Source of the DNA: Desulfovibrio sp. | GTDB lineage: Bacteria > Desulfobacterota > Desulfovibrionia > Desulfovibrionales > Desulfovibrionaceae | Reading direction: 5' to 3' | Length of the DNA: 6,056 nt | NCBI GenBank assembly: GCA_031270875.1 | Contig: JAISXC010000290.1 | Coordinates: 1 to 6,056, forward strand | In this document: positions 1-5,304 of the stretch, piece after piece | Position numbering within the stretch: position 1 is the stretch's first letter | Layout of the letters: every line of letters starts with the position of its first letter | Program-made: the position numbers and the translations under genes | The notes under the pieces: generated by a model | Told to the model about the DNA's origin: nothing | Database searches by the model: none | What the model saw: the letters and a program-made list of their open reading frames with translations, nothing else

Positions 1-260
1 TATTGGCAGACAGGGGCTATGATGCCGATTGGTTTCGCAACGCCTTGCTGAGCAAAGGAATTGCTCCGTGTATTCCTGGTCGACGTGGGCGCAAAGAATT
101 CATCCCATATGACAAAAAACTCTACAAACAACGGCACAAAATCGAAATCATGTTTGGCAGGCTCAAAGACTGGCGCAGAATTGCCATGCGCTATGACCGG
201 TGTGCCCATACCTTCTTCTCAGCTATCTGTATCGCGGTCATTGTTATATTTTATCTTTAA
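1..260 (+). CDS. IS5-family transposase, C-terminal fragment (5' end outside window)
   Basis: This is the last part of a DDE transposase that would cut and rejoin the ends of its own insertion sequence. The visible 86 codons begin just before the conserved ADRGYDAD block, which carries the second catalytic aspartate. They continue through a basic stretch (GRRGRKEF) and the YKQRHKIEIMFGRLKDWRR block, whose glutamate in KIE is the third catalytic residue. The protein ends with the hydrophobic tail typical of the IS5 family (AHTFFSAICIAVIVIFYL). Full-length relatives are about 250 residues, so roughly two thirds, including the first aspartate, lies to the left of the window. The visible part has no stop or frameshift, so it may be intact. 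Its stop codon directly abuts a probable terminal repeat. It differs clearly in sequence from the second IS5-type transposase at 558-995, so the two are not copies of one element. Confidence 0.85.
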   Translation, partial: LADRGYDADWFRNALLSKGIAPCIPGRRGRKEFIPYDKKLYKQRHKIEIMFGRLKDWRRIAMRYDRCAHTFFSAICIAVIVIFYL

Positions 261-273
261 TGAGTCCTGAACC
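261..273 (+). repeat. Putative right terminal inverted repeat of the first IS
   Basis: TGAGTCCTGAACC lies directly after the transposase stop codon (258-260) and is followed by TAG, a common IS5-family target. Read inward it is GGTTCAGGACTCA, which resembles ends of IS427-like elements. The call rests on position and general resemblance because the other end is not visible. Confidence 0.45.
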
Positions 274-484
274 TAGTTGTTTTACCTGTTGATTCGGTAC
301 GGCAAAGATTGAAATCCCTTAAAATTCAGAGTGTTATATTTATGGCTAATTTTCAATCTGTTACAAATGTTTTCGAGATTTTCAATATGTTGCGCAACTA
401 GAGCCTAAATTTTTGATTTACGAGATATGCTTGATGCCACCAGCAAACAGGAGGCATTATGGCAACGAAATATTCAGTTACCCT
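274..484. other. AT-rich spacer between the two insertion sequences
   Basis: About 210 bp with no long ORF and clearly lower GC than the genes to the right. It contains a 9-bp inverted repeat, AGATTGAAA (306-314) and TTTCAATCT (351-359), with a 36-bp spacer, and a repeated ATTTTCAAT word near 349 and 377. A TTGAAA at 309-314 and TATA-like bases around 333-340 could be a weak promoter, but the spacing is longer than ideal and I would not rely on it. The right end holds a strong Shine-Dalgarno and the start of a small reading frame, described separately. This is probably the native upstream region of the gene interrupted at 485, or the remains of a further transposed segment. Confidence 0.5.
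434..457 (+). promoter_or_regulatory. Hairpin that would mask a strong ribosome binding site
   Basis: Bases 434-441 (ATGCCACC) can pair with 450-457 (GGAGGCAT) around an 8-base loop (AGCAAACA). That gives seven Watson-Crick pairs interrupted by one A-A mismatch. The 3' arm contains nearly the whole Shine-Dalgarno AGGAGG (449-454) of the ATG at 459, so the folded RNA would hide the ribosome binding site. Control of translation is an inference; the pairing is directly visible. It does not match the conserved core of a cobalamin riboswitch that I could recognise. Confidence 0.4.
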
Positions 485-503
485 TAGATTCTGTCGTCAA
501 TAG
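459..503 (+). pseudogene. Truncated 5' end of a reading frame broken by IS insertion
   Basis: An ATG with a very good Shine-Dalgarno (AGGAGG, 449-454) opens a 14-codon frame, MATKYSVTLRFCRQ, that runs into the left end of the second insertion sequence and stops there at 501-503. Only about nine codons are native. Removing the element with one TA duplicate joins codon 9 (CTT) to AGA TTT TTT CTA beyond the element. The frame then stays open for 34 codons up to the cobT ATG at 1082, in the same phase. It is therefore either the original N-terminus of cobT, a leader peptide fused by chance, or the start of an unrelated gene. The N-terminal sequence is not one I recognise. Confidence 0.5.
485..501 (+). 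repeat. Left terminal inverted repeat with TA target, second IS
   Basis: TAGATTCTGTCGTCAAT matches the reverse complement of 991-1007 at 16 of 17 positions; the single mismatch is at 494. The outer TA (485-486) is most simply the target duplication, placing the element's first base at G487. The match stops directly outside (T484 versus C after reverse-complementing), which marks the boundary. Confidence 0.85.
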
Positions 504-1005
504 AATTGCATGATATGGCAAAATTCTGTATGCTCCTTGCAAAGGCAAGGAGTTCTGATGGAAGCGGCATATCACCGTCACGATATGCCTGATAGAGTTT
601 GGGAGCTTTTGGAACCCTCTTGCTTGGGCGTAAAGGCACTTGGGGAGGCAACGCCCGCGACAACCGCCAGTTCATCAACGCGGTTTTCCGGATCTTGCGC
701 ACTGGCGCTCCGTGGCTGGATTTGCCTCCGGATTGCGGACAGGGGCTATGATAGTGACGCGATCATTGAATCGGCGGTGAATGCGAACATGGAGGTTGTG
801 ATCCCTCCCAAAAAGAACCGGAAAGAGCAGCGCAAGTACGACAAGTACCCCTATCGCCTCCCTCACCCGGTTGAAAATGCTTTTCCGCACTTGAAACAAT
901 GGCGTGGCATTGCCACCCGGTACGCTAAGAATACGTCTTCATTCCTGGCAGCCGTGCATGTCAGATGTATTGCCCTTTGGGGCAAAATCTATTGACGGCA
1001 GAATC
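487..1005 (+). mobile_element. Internally deleted IS5-family element (519 bp)
   Basis: The element is bounded by near-perfect terminal inverted repeats (485-501 and 991-1007, including TA on each side) and contains one degraded transposase gene. Related IS5-family elements of this type are about 830-850 bp, so roughly 300 bp is missing from the middle. TA flanks fit the 2-4 bp TA/TAR/YTAR targets of IS427, IS1031 and IS5 groups. The flanks could also be read as TTAG (left) and CTAG (right); TA is the part that matches exactly. The element cannot encode its own transposase, but both ends look usable, so a related transposase could in principle still move it. It sits between a strong translation start (459) and cobT (1082). 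Confidence 0.85.
558..995 (+). pseudogene. IS5-family transposase, frameshifted and internally deleted
   Basis: The start is ATG 558, which has a good Shine-Dalgarno (AAGGAG, 547-552). The N-terminus MEAAYHRHDMPDRVWELLEP is typical of the family. Near 617-622 the coding sense then moves to another frame, consistent with loss of one base: LGRKGTWGGNARDNRQF and NAVFRILRTGAPWLDLPPD are read from about 623 to 737 in that frame. At 731-740 the text jumps from PPDCG directly to ADRGYDSD, so about 100 residues are missing, including the first catalytic aspartate. The remainder (735-995) is normal: a basic segment PPKKNRKEQRKYDKY, then the block HPVENAFPHLKQWRGIATRY with the third catalytic glutamate, then the tail SFLAAVHVRCIALWGKIY. 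The second aspartate and the glutamate remain, but the gene cannot make an active enzyme. The stop codon (993-995) lies inside the right terminal repeat. Confidence 0.9.
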
Positions 1006-1007
1006 TA
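991..1007 (+). repeat. Right terminal inverted repeat with TA target, second IS
   Basis: ATTGACGGCAGAATCTA is the inverted partner of 485-501, with one mismatch at 998. The element probably ends at C1005, with TA (1006-1007) as the second target copy. The transposase stop codon overlaps the inner part of this repeat. Confidence 0.85.
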
Positions 1008-1081
1008 GATTTTTTCTAAAAATTCATTCGATTGCCCTGAGGCATGCCTGGGAGCGAATAGGAGCGAAAGTGGGAGCGGCA

Positions 1082-2140
1082 ATGAAACATCCTTTGGCGG
1101 ACATCAGACCAACAGAGAAGAAATACCTGGATGCGGCCAGAACGCGTCTGGATGAACTCACAAAACCGCGCGGCAGCCTGGGCCGCCTGGAAGACGTGGC
1201 GGCCCGGCTTTTCGCCATGAGACAGGGTAGATTTCCCCTCGTTGTGGAGCCGGCCGTCATGGTGGTTGCAGCGGGAGATCACGGCGTTGCCGCGCAGGGA
1301 GTTTCCCCTGTTCCCCAAGCCGTGACGCGGCAGATGGTGCGCAACTTTCTCAACGGCGGCGCGGCGGTCAACGCATTCTGCCGCAGCGCGGGCATGAGCC
1401 TGCTGGTGGTGGATGCCGGTTGCGCGGGCGGGGCCTTCGAGACCCATCCCTTTCTGCTGGACAAACGGCTGGGCGACGGCACGGCGGACATAAGCCGGGG
1501 GCCGGCCATGCCCCGCGAACTCTGCCTCAAGGGGATTGAAGACGGCATCGCCATTGCCAAAAACTGCGCCGCCCAAGGATATATGTGCATCGGCACGGGC
1601 GAGATGGGCATTGCCAATTCCACTGTCGCGGCCGCCCTGTACTGCGCGCTGCTGGGCCTTGATCCCGAAGCGGTTGTCGGCTCCGGAGCGGGCGCGGATG
1701 CCGCCATGCAGCGCCGCAAGACTGAAATCGTCCGGCGGGCGCTTCACGTCAATGCCGGACACGCGCGCCGGGACGACCCTGTGGGCGCGCTGGCGGCTCT
1801 GGGCGGTTTTGAAATCGCGATTCTTTGCGGTATTGCGCTGGGCAGCGCGGCCGAGCGTCTGCCTGTGCTGGCGGACGGGTTTATATGCGGCGCCGCATAC
1901 GCGGCCGCTCTCCGAATTTGTCCCGATGCGGCCGGATACGTCATTTTGGCGCATACCTCCGCCGAGCCGGGCCACAGGGCGGCGCTGCAACAATTTGTCC
2001 CCGGCCGGACGCCGCTGCTTGATCTGGGCATGCGTCTCGGCGAGGGAACCGGCGCGGCGGCGGCCTATCCTCTTGTGCGTTGCGCGGCGGCCATGTATAA
2101 TGAAATGGCGACGTTCGGCTCCGCCGGGGTCGTGCTGTAA
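1082..2140 (+). CDS. cobT: Nicotinate-nucleotide--dimethylbenzimidazole phosphoribosyltransferase (CobT)
   Basis: CobT transfers phosphoribose from nicotinate mononucleotide to 5,6-dimethylbenzimidazole or another base. The product is the alpha-ribazole phosphate used to build the lower ligand of cobamides in the cytoplasm. The 352-residue protein has the usual family length. Visible motifs are [11 protein letters not shown] (27-37), [17 protein letters not shown] (63-79), [10 protein letters not shown] (88-97), [11 protein letters not shown] (171-181, with Glu174), GSGAGADA (200-207), HTSAEPGH (291-298) and [10 protein letters not shown] (317-326). Glu321 in the last motif corresponds to the catalytic glutamate known from Salmonella CobT (Glu317). 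I chose ATG 1082 because it follows GGGAG at 1072-1076 and the family's N-terminus fits there. The frame is open back to 965, but that part derives from the insertion sequence. Upstream, the second IS separates the gene from its former leader. No terminator follows, and the ATPase gene starts 21 bp downstream. Some sulfate reducers make cobamides with purine-type lower bases, so the true substrate base is not certain. Confidence 0.95.
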   Translation: MKHPLADIRPTEKKYLDAARTRLDELTKPRGSLGRLEDVAARLFAMRQGRFPLVVEPAVMVVAAGDHGVAAQGVSPVPQAVTRQMVRNFLNGGAAVNAFCRSAGMSLLVVDAGCAGGAFETHPFLLDKRLGDGTADISRGPAMPRELCLKGIEDGIAIAKNCAAQGYMCIGTGEMGIANSTVAAALYCALLGLDPEAVVGSGAGADAAMQRRKTEIVRRALHVNAGHARRDDPVGALAALGGFEIAILCGIALGSAAERLPVLADGFICGAAYAAALRICPDAAGYVILAHTSAEPGHRAALQQFVPGRTPLLDLGMRLGEGTGAAAAYPLVRCAAAMYNEMATFGSAGVVL

Positions 2141-2161
2141 CATCCCGTTTTCCGCTCCGCC

Positions 2162-3124
2162 ATGACAATGATGCCGCAGGCCCCGCCCCTCCTCGCCTTT
2201 GAAAACGTGACGCGGCAGTTCGACCTGCGGCGTGGTTTTTTTGAGGAGCGCAAAACCCTCACGGCTGTCGCCGGAGTGAGTTTGACCCTGCGCAGGGGTG
2301 AATGCCTCGGTCTTGTGGGTGAATCCGGCTGCGGCAAAAGCACTCTGGGCCGTCTTGCCTGCGGGCTGCTTTCCCCTTCTTCGGGTCGGGTGCTTTTTGA
2401 CGGCAGGCCGCTGCCGGAAGCGGGCGCCGGCAGTTGGGCCGCCGGACGGGTGCAGATGATTTTTCAGGATCCTTCATCCTCCCTCAACCCCCGCCGTTGC
2501 GCGCGCGCATCCATCGCCGAGCCGCTGGCGGCGCGAAACTCCTCCCGCGCCGAGCGGAAGGAAAAGGCCGAGGCCATGCTCGCGGCCGTTGGTCTGGGGG
2601 GCATGGGCGGCCGCTACCCGCATGAATTTTCCGGCGGACAGCGTCAGCGCATTGCCGTGGCCCGCGCGCTCGTCACCCATCCTGACGTGATTGTCTGCGA
2701 CGAACCGGTGTCGTCCCTGGATGCCTCTGTGCAGGCGCAAACCCTGAACCTGCTGCGCGATGTGCAGGAGCGATTTGCGCCGGCCTATCTCTTTATTTCC
2801 CATGACATGTCGGTAGTGGGTTTTATGTGCGAGAGAGTATTGGTGATGTATCTGGGGCAGATTGTGGAGGACGCCCCGCGCGACAGGCTTTTTGAGAAGG
2901 CCGCGCATCCTTACAGCCGGGCGCTGTTGGCCTCGGCGCCCAGCGGGCAGTGGAAAAAGGAATTTCCGCCGCTGCTGGCGGGCGAGCCTCCAAGTCCTCT
3001 CGCGCCCCCCGCGGGCTGCCCTTTTCACCCCCGCTGTCCGAAAGCGGCGGATATCTGCCGGGCTGAAGCGCCGGCCTGGAAGGAAACCGCCCCCGGCCAG
3101 CGCGTGCGCTGCCATTGTCTGTAA
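2162..3124 (+). CDS. Oligopeptide/dipeptide-type ABC transporter ATP-binding protein (DppF/OppF family)
   Basis: This is a cytoplasmic ATPase that powers import through a membrane permease; family members serve peptide, nickel or cobalt uptake. The 320-residue protein is complete. It has Walker [10 protein letters not shown] (53-61), the Q-loop in [11 protein letters not shown] (Q102), the signature SGGQRQR (157-163), Walker B VIVCDE (176-181), a D-loop SSLDA and the switch histidine in SHDMSVV (H214). The C-terminal extension typical of the Opp/Dpp group begins at [12 protein letters not shown] (249-260). It ends with a cysteine-rich segment, [15 protein letters not shown] (C286, C292, C299) and C317/C319. 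The start is uncertain: ATG 2162, 2168 and 2171 are all possible, and none has a clear Shine-Dalgarno, so translation may depend on coupling to cobT 21 bp upstream. Permeases, substrate-binding protein and the usual partner ATPase are not in the window. The substrate cannot be assigned. The gene converges on the DUF2156 gene 56 bp away. Confidence 0.92.
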   Translation: MTMMPQAPPLLAFENVTRQFDLRRGFFEERKTLTAVAGVSLTLRRGECLGLVGESGCGKSTLGRLACGLLSPSSGRVLFDGRPLPEAGAGSWAAGRVQMIFQDPSSSLNPRRCARASIAEPLAARNSSRAERKEKAEAMLAAVGLGGMGGRYPHEFSGGQRQRIAVARALVTHPDVIVCDEPVSSLDASVQAQTLNLLRDVQERFAPAYLFISHDMSVVGFMCERVLVMYLGQIVEDAPRDRLFEKAAHPYSRALLASAPSGQWKKEFPPLLAGEPPSPLAPPAGCPFHPRCPKAADICRAEAPAWKETAPGQRVRCHCL

Positions 3125-3180
3125 ACAGCCTGCGCCCGCGGGTCCTTTTTCGAGGCGGCTTTTCCACCGTCCGCCCATTG

Positions 3181-4101
3181 TCAGCCCCCGCGCAGCCTCA
3201 CCTTGTATTTCCGCAGAAAATCCACCGGAAGATACGACATTTTCGCCTGACGCAGGCCATCCTCGCCCATATCCTGGGCGCGATTGACCAGCGTGAAATC
3301 CGCGCCGGCGTATTGGGCAAAAAGGCGGTTCATCGCCTGATAGACGCCGCGGAAGCCGTTCAAACCCTTTTCATAGTGCACGCCGAGACTTTGCCCGTCC
3401 AGCCGTTCCCCCACGCTGAAAGCCACCATTTGCCCCTCGGCGTACAGCGATCCGCCATACAGCCCCCGGAAGCGGTCCCAGTGCGAGAGCACGCGGTTGA
3501 TGGCTTCGTTTTCCGCCATGAGCGACGGCGAATCGCGGCATTCGTGCCACTGGCACCAGTTGTCCTGCAGGGCGAGCACGTCCTCGACCATACTGTCGTC
3601 CAGATCGCGGTAAGATTCTCCGTATGCCTTTATGTAGCTGTTGAAATGATTTTTCTTCCTGTGAAAACGGTTGCCGGGCAAAAGCGCCAGATCCTTCTGA
3701 CGGTACAGATATTCCCACTGACAGCGATCTTCCGTAATTTCAAGACGTTCAGGAAAAATCCGCCGCCACAGGTGAACCAGTTCCTCAGGAACGCGCAGAA
3801 AAACGAGATCATTGCCCGCGTCAACGCCGGAGCCCGCAAGCATGGCCTGCCAATCCGTCCAATCCACGGCCCGCCAGTCAAAGGCGTTCCAGTCTCCCAG
3901 CGGGGCCCAGCACACGGGCAGAGGCCGCGTCTGCCTGATCCAGCATAATCCGCCCTCAAAGCGCCATTCCAGGCCGTAATATTCCCGCCAGCCCCAGAGA
4001 TTGGCCAGGGTATAGTCCAAGGAACGCCTGGGCGTGCGTGCCCAATGGTCATAATAGTCGGTCCGCCGCTCCAGATTGACGGGCGCGAAGTCTGAGGTCA
4101 T
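3181..4101 (-). CDS. DUF2156 (phosphatidylglycerol lysyltransferase C-terminal-like) protein
   Basis: This 306-residue soluble protein has no signal peptide or membrane segment. It matches my picture of DUF2156, the tandem GNAT-like fold that forms the catalytic half of aminoacyl-phosphatidylglycerol synthases such as MprF. Stand-alone members are common and mostly of unknown function. Visible family features are EYLYRQKDLALLPGNRFHRK (130-149) followed by NHFNSY, an acceptor-like LYGGSLYAEGQMVAFSVGE segment (214-232), and the C-terminal block VNRAQDMGEDGLRQAKMSY (272-290), then PVDFLRKY. The N-terminal third is rich in tryptophan. ATG 4101 is preceded by AAAGGA (4108-4113 on the top strand) at six bases' spacing, supporting this start. 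It is the last gene of the tyrS-DUF362 group, 69 bp after the DUF362 stop. The absence of the MprF membrane half means lipid aminoacylation should not be assumed. Confidence 0.85.
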   Translation of the reverse strand: MTSDFAPVNLERRTDYYDHWARTPRRSLDYTLANLWGWREYYGLEWRFEGGLCWIRQTRPLPVCWAPLGDWNAFDWRAVDWTDWQAMLAGSGVDAGNDLVFLRVPEELVHLWRRIFPERLEITEDRCQWEYLYRQKDLALLPGNRFHRKKNHFNSYIKAYGESYRDLDDSMVEDVLALQDNWCQWHECRDSPSLMAENEAINRVLSHWDRFRGLYGGSLYAEGQMVAFSVGERLDGQSLGVHYEKGLNGFRGVYQAMNRLFAQYAGADFTLVNRAQDMGEDGLRQAKMSYLPVDFLRKYKVRLRGG

Positions 4102-4170
4102 AAAAAATCCTTTCGCGCGCCGCGGATTCGCGATGCGCCGTGCTGTTCGGCGTGGGGTGGAATATGCGGA
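4102..4170 (-). other. Intercistronic spacer with two small hairpins
   Basis: The 69-bp leader between the DUF362 stop and the DUF2156 start can form two short stems. One pairs 4136-4140 with 4148-4152 (CGCCG/CGGCG, 7-base loop) and the other pairs 4113-4117 with 4129-4133 (TCGCG/CGCGA, 11-base loop). The second ends one base into the Shine-Dalgarno AAAGGA, which is followed by six T residues (4102-4107) in the transcript direction. The T run directly precedes the start codon and is separated from the stem by the Shine-Dalgarno, so it is not a standard terminator. It could modulate expression of the last gene, but nothing proves this. Confidence 0.3.
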
Positions 4171-5304
4171 CTATACTTTGACCAGTTCGTACCGCCGGCT
4201 GCCGAGACCGATTTCTTCCCCGTAGCTCAACTGAATTTCTCCGTGGGTTTTGGGCCAGCGTTCCGCGAATTTGTCAAAATCCGTCCTGAGCCGCATTTCG
4301 GGATTTCTCGGATTGATCCCCGGAGCGGCTTTGACAAGGTCGAAACAGGCCTGATCCAGCGCTACGGGGTCATGTGAGGCCAGTATGCCGATGTCCGGCG
4401 CCAGATGCACGTCGCTCCAGCCCGCGCAGTCGCAATCCGGCGTGATGTTGAGCGCGAAATTGATGTAGCGGATGTTCTTCTCCCGGCCTTTCACCGCGCC
4501 ATAGGCATATTCGGTGAGCCGCTCCATAAAGGGGGCAAGCTCGGTAGCCCAATCCATGTCCACCGCCTTGGTGGGACAGACCGTGATGCATTCAAAACAG
4601 CCGATACAGCGGCCGGCGTCCACGATGCACCTGCCGCCGCTCAGGGAAAGGGCTTTCTGGGAGCATGCCCTTACGCATTTTCCGCAGCCGATACAGACGG
4701 TTTTATCCACTCCGACATGCGTGGCGTGTTGGGCGCGCTTGCCGCGCGGCGAGGCTCCGCCCATGGCGAGGTTTTTTATGGCTCCGCCAAAGCCGGCCAT
4801 TTCGTGGCCCTTGAAATGAGAAACAACCACCATGGACGGCGCGCGGCGGATTTCCCTGGCGATGTAAACTTCCTTGAATCGCTTGCAGTTGATGCGCACC
4901 GCGATGTCATTTTCTCCGTAAATGCCATCGGCGATGATGACCGGCGCATCTACCACGGAAGGCGCAAAACCGTGCAAATAGGCCGTGCGCAGATGGTCGA
5001 CGGCATTCCCGCGCGAGCCGGAATACAGCGTGGCCGAGTCTGTCAGAAAGGGTTTGCCGCCGGCGACTTTGATCTTGTCCACGATCTGCCGCACAAAGGT
5101 CGGATTTACATAGGTGTCGTTGCCCAGTTCGCCAAAATGAATCTTGACGGCGGTGAGGTCATTTTTTTTGACGCATCTTTTCAAATTCAGCGCATCACAC
5201 AGACGCGCTATCTTGGAAATTTTGTTTTCCCCGTGCGAGCGTGTATGCGGATCGGCATAATACACCGCCGGCGGGGACGTATTCGTTCCTTTTATCTGTC
5301 GCAT
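4171..5304 (-). CDS. DUF362 domain protein with two ferredoxin-type 4Fe-4S motifs
   Basis: This 377-residue cytoplasmic protein belongs to the DUF362 family, common in anaerobes and of no firmly assigned reaction. The N-terminal DUF362 part shows [20 protein letters not shown] (53-72), LTDSATLY (87-94) and the conserved [20 protein letters not shown] segment (163-182). A bacterial ferredoxin insert follows: [11 protein letters not shown] (C204, C207, C210, C214) and [11 protein letters not shown] (C233, C236, C239, C243) are two canonical 4Fe-4S binding sets. The C-terminal part resumes DUF362 with the CDC pair (C291, C293), [18 protein letters not shown] and a closing [12 protein letters not shown]. 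Two clusters suggest electron transfer, but donor and acceptor cannot be read from the sequence. ATG 5304 has GGAGGG (5312-5317, top strand) at seven bases' spacing and overlaps the end of tyrS by 13 bp, implying coupled translation. Confidence 0.92.
   Translation of the reverse strand: MRQIKGTNTSPPAVYYADPHTRSHGENKISKIARLCDALNLKRCVKKNDLTAVKIHFGELGNDTYVNPTFVRQIVDKIKVAGGKPFLTDSATLYSGSRGNAVDHLRTAYLHGFAPSVVDAPVIIADGIYGENDIAVRINCKRFKEVYIAREIRRAPSMVVVSHFKGHEMAGFGGAIKNLAMGGASPRGKRAQHATHVGVDKTVCIGCGKCVRACSQKALSLSGGRCIVDAGRCIGCFECITVCPTKAVDMDWATELAPFMERLTEYAYGAVKGREKNIRYINFALNITPDCDCAGWSDVHLAPDIGILASHDPVALDQACFDLVKAAPGINPRNPEMRLRTDFDKFAERWPKTHGEIQLSYGEEIGLGSRRYELVKV

Larger units (their letters stand above)
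1..273 (+). mobile_element. Right end of an IS5-family insertion sequence
   Basis: The element consists here of the 3' end of the transposase gene and the bases just after its stop codon. The stretch TGAGTCCTGAACC (261-273), followed by TAG, looks like the right terminal repeat of IS427/IS1031-type IS5 elements. These often end in GGTTC/GGGTC-like sequence read inward and insert at TA or YTAR targets. The left end is outside the window, so the repeat cannot be matched to a partner. The exact boundary at 273 is therefore an inference. Confidence 0.6.

Noticed and set aside
274..484. Cobalamin riboswitch upstream of cobT
   Set aside because: I could not find the conserved B12-box and core segments; only a short Shine-Dalgarno-masking hairpin is visible.
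611..640. Programmed ribosomal frameshift in the second transposase
   Set aside because: No slippery heptamer is present at the shift, and the gene has also lost its middle with a catalytic residue, so mutation is the simpler explanation.
965..1081. An upstream start at 965 for cobT
   Set aside because: Those codons begin inside the insertion sequence, there is no ribosome binding site there, and the CobT family N-terminus fits ATG 1082 with its own Shine-Dalgarno.
1016..2143. A 375-codon open frame on the minus strand opposite cobT
   Set aside because: It lies wholly antisense to a well-recognised gene, has a low-complexity Arg/Ala/Gly/His composition and no recognisable motif; it is a by-product of GC-rich codon use.
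3125..3180. Bidirectional terminator between the convergent genes
   Set aside because: A GGCGG/CCGCC stem (3154-3158 with 3171-3175) has a 12-base loop and no following T run on either strand, and the CCCGCGGG palindrome at 3135-3142 has no loop, so neither is a convincing terminator.
3115..3948. A 277-codon plus-strand frame opposite DUF2156
   Set aside because: It begins in the end of the ATPase gene in another frame and is antisense to a recognised family protein; no motif supports it.
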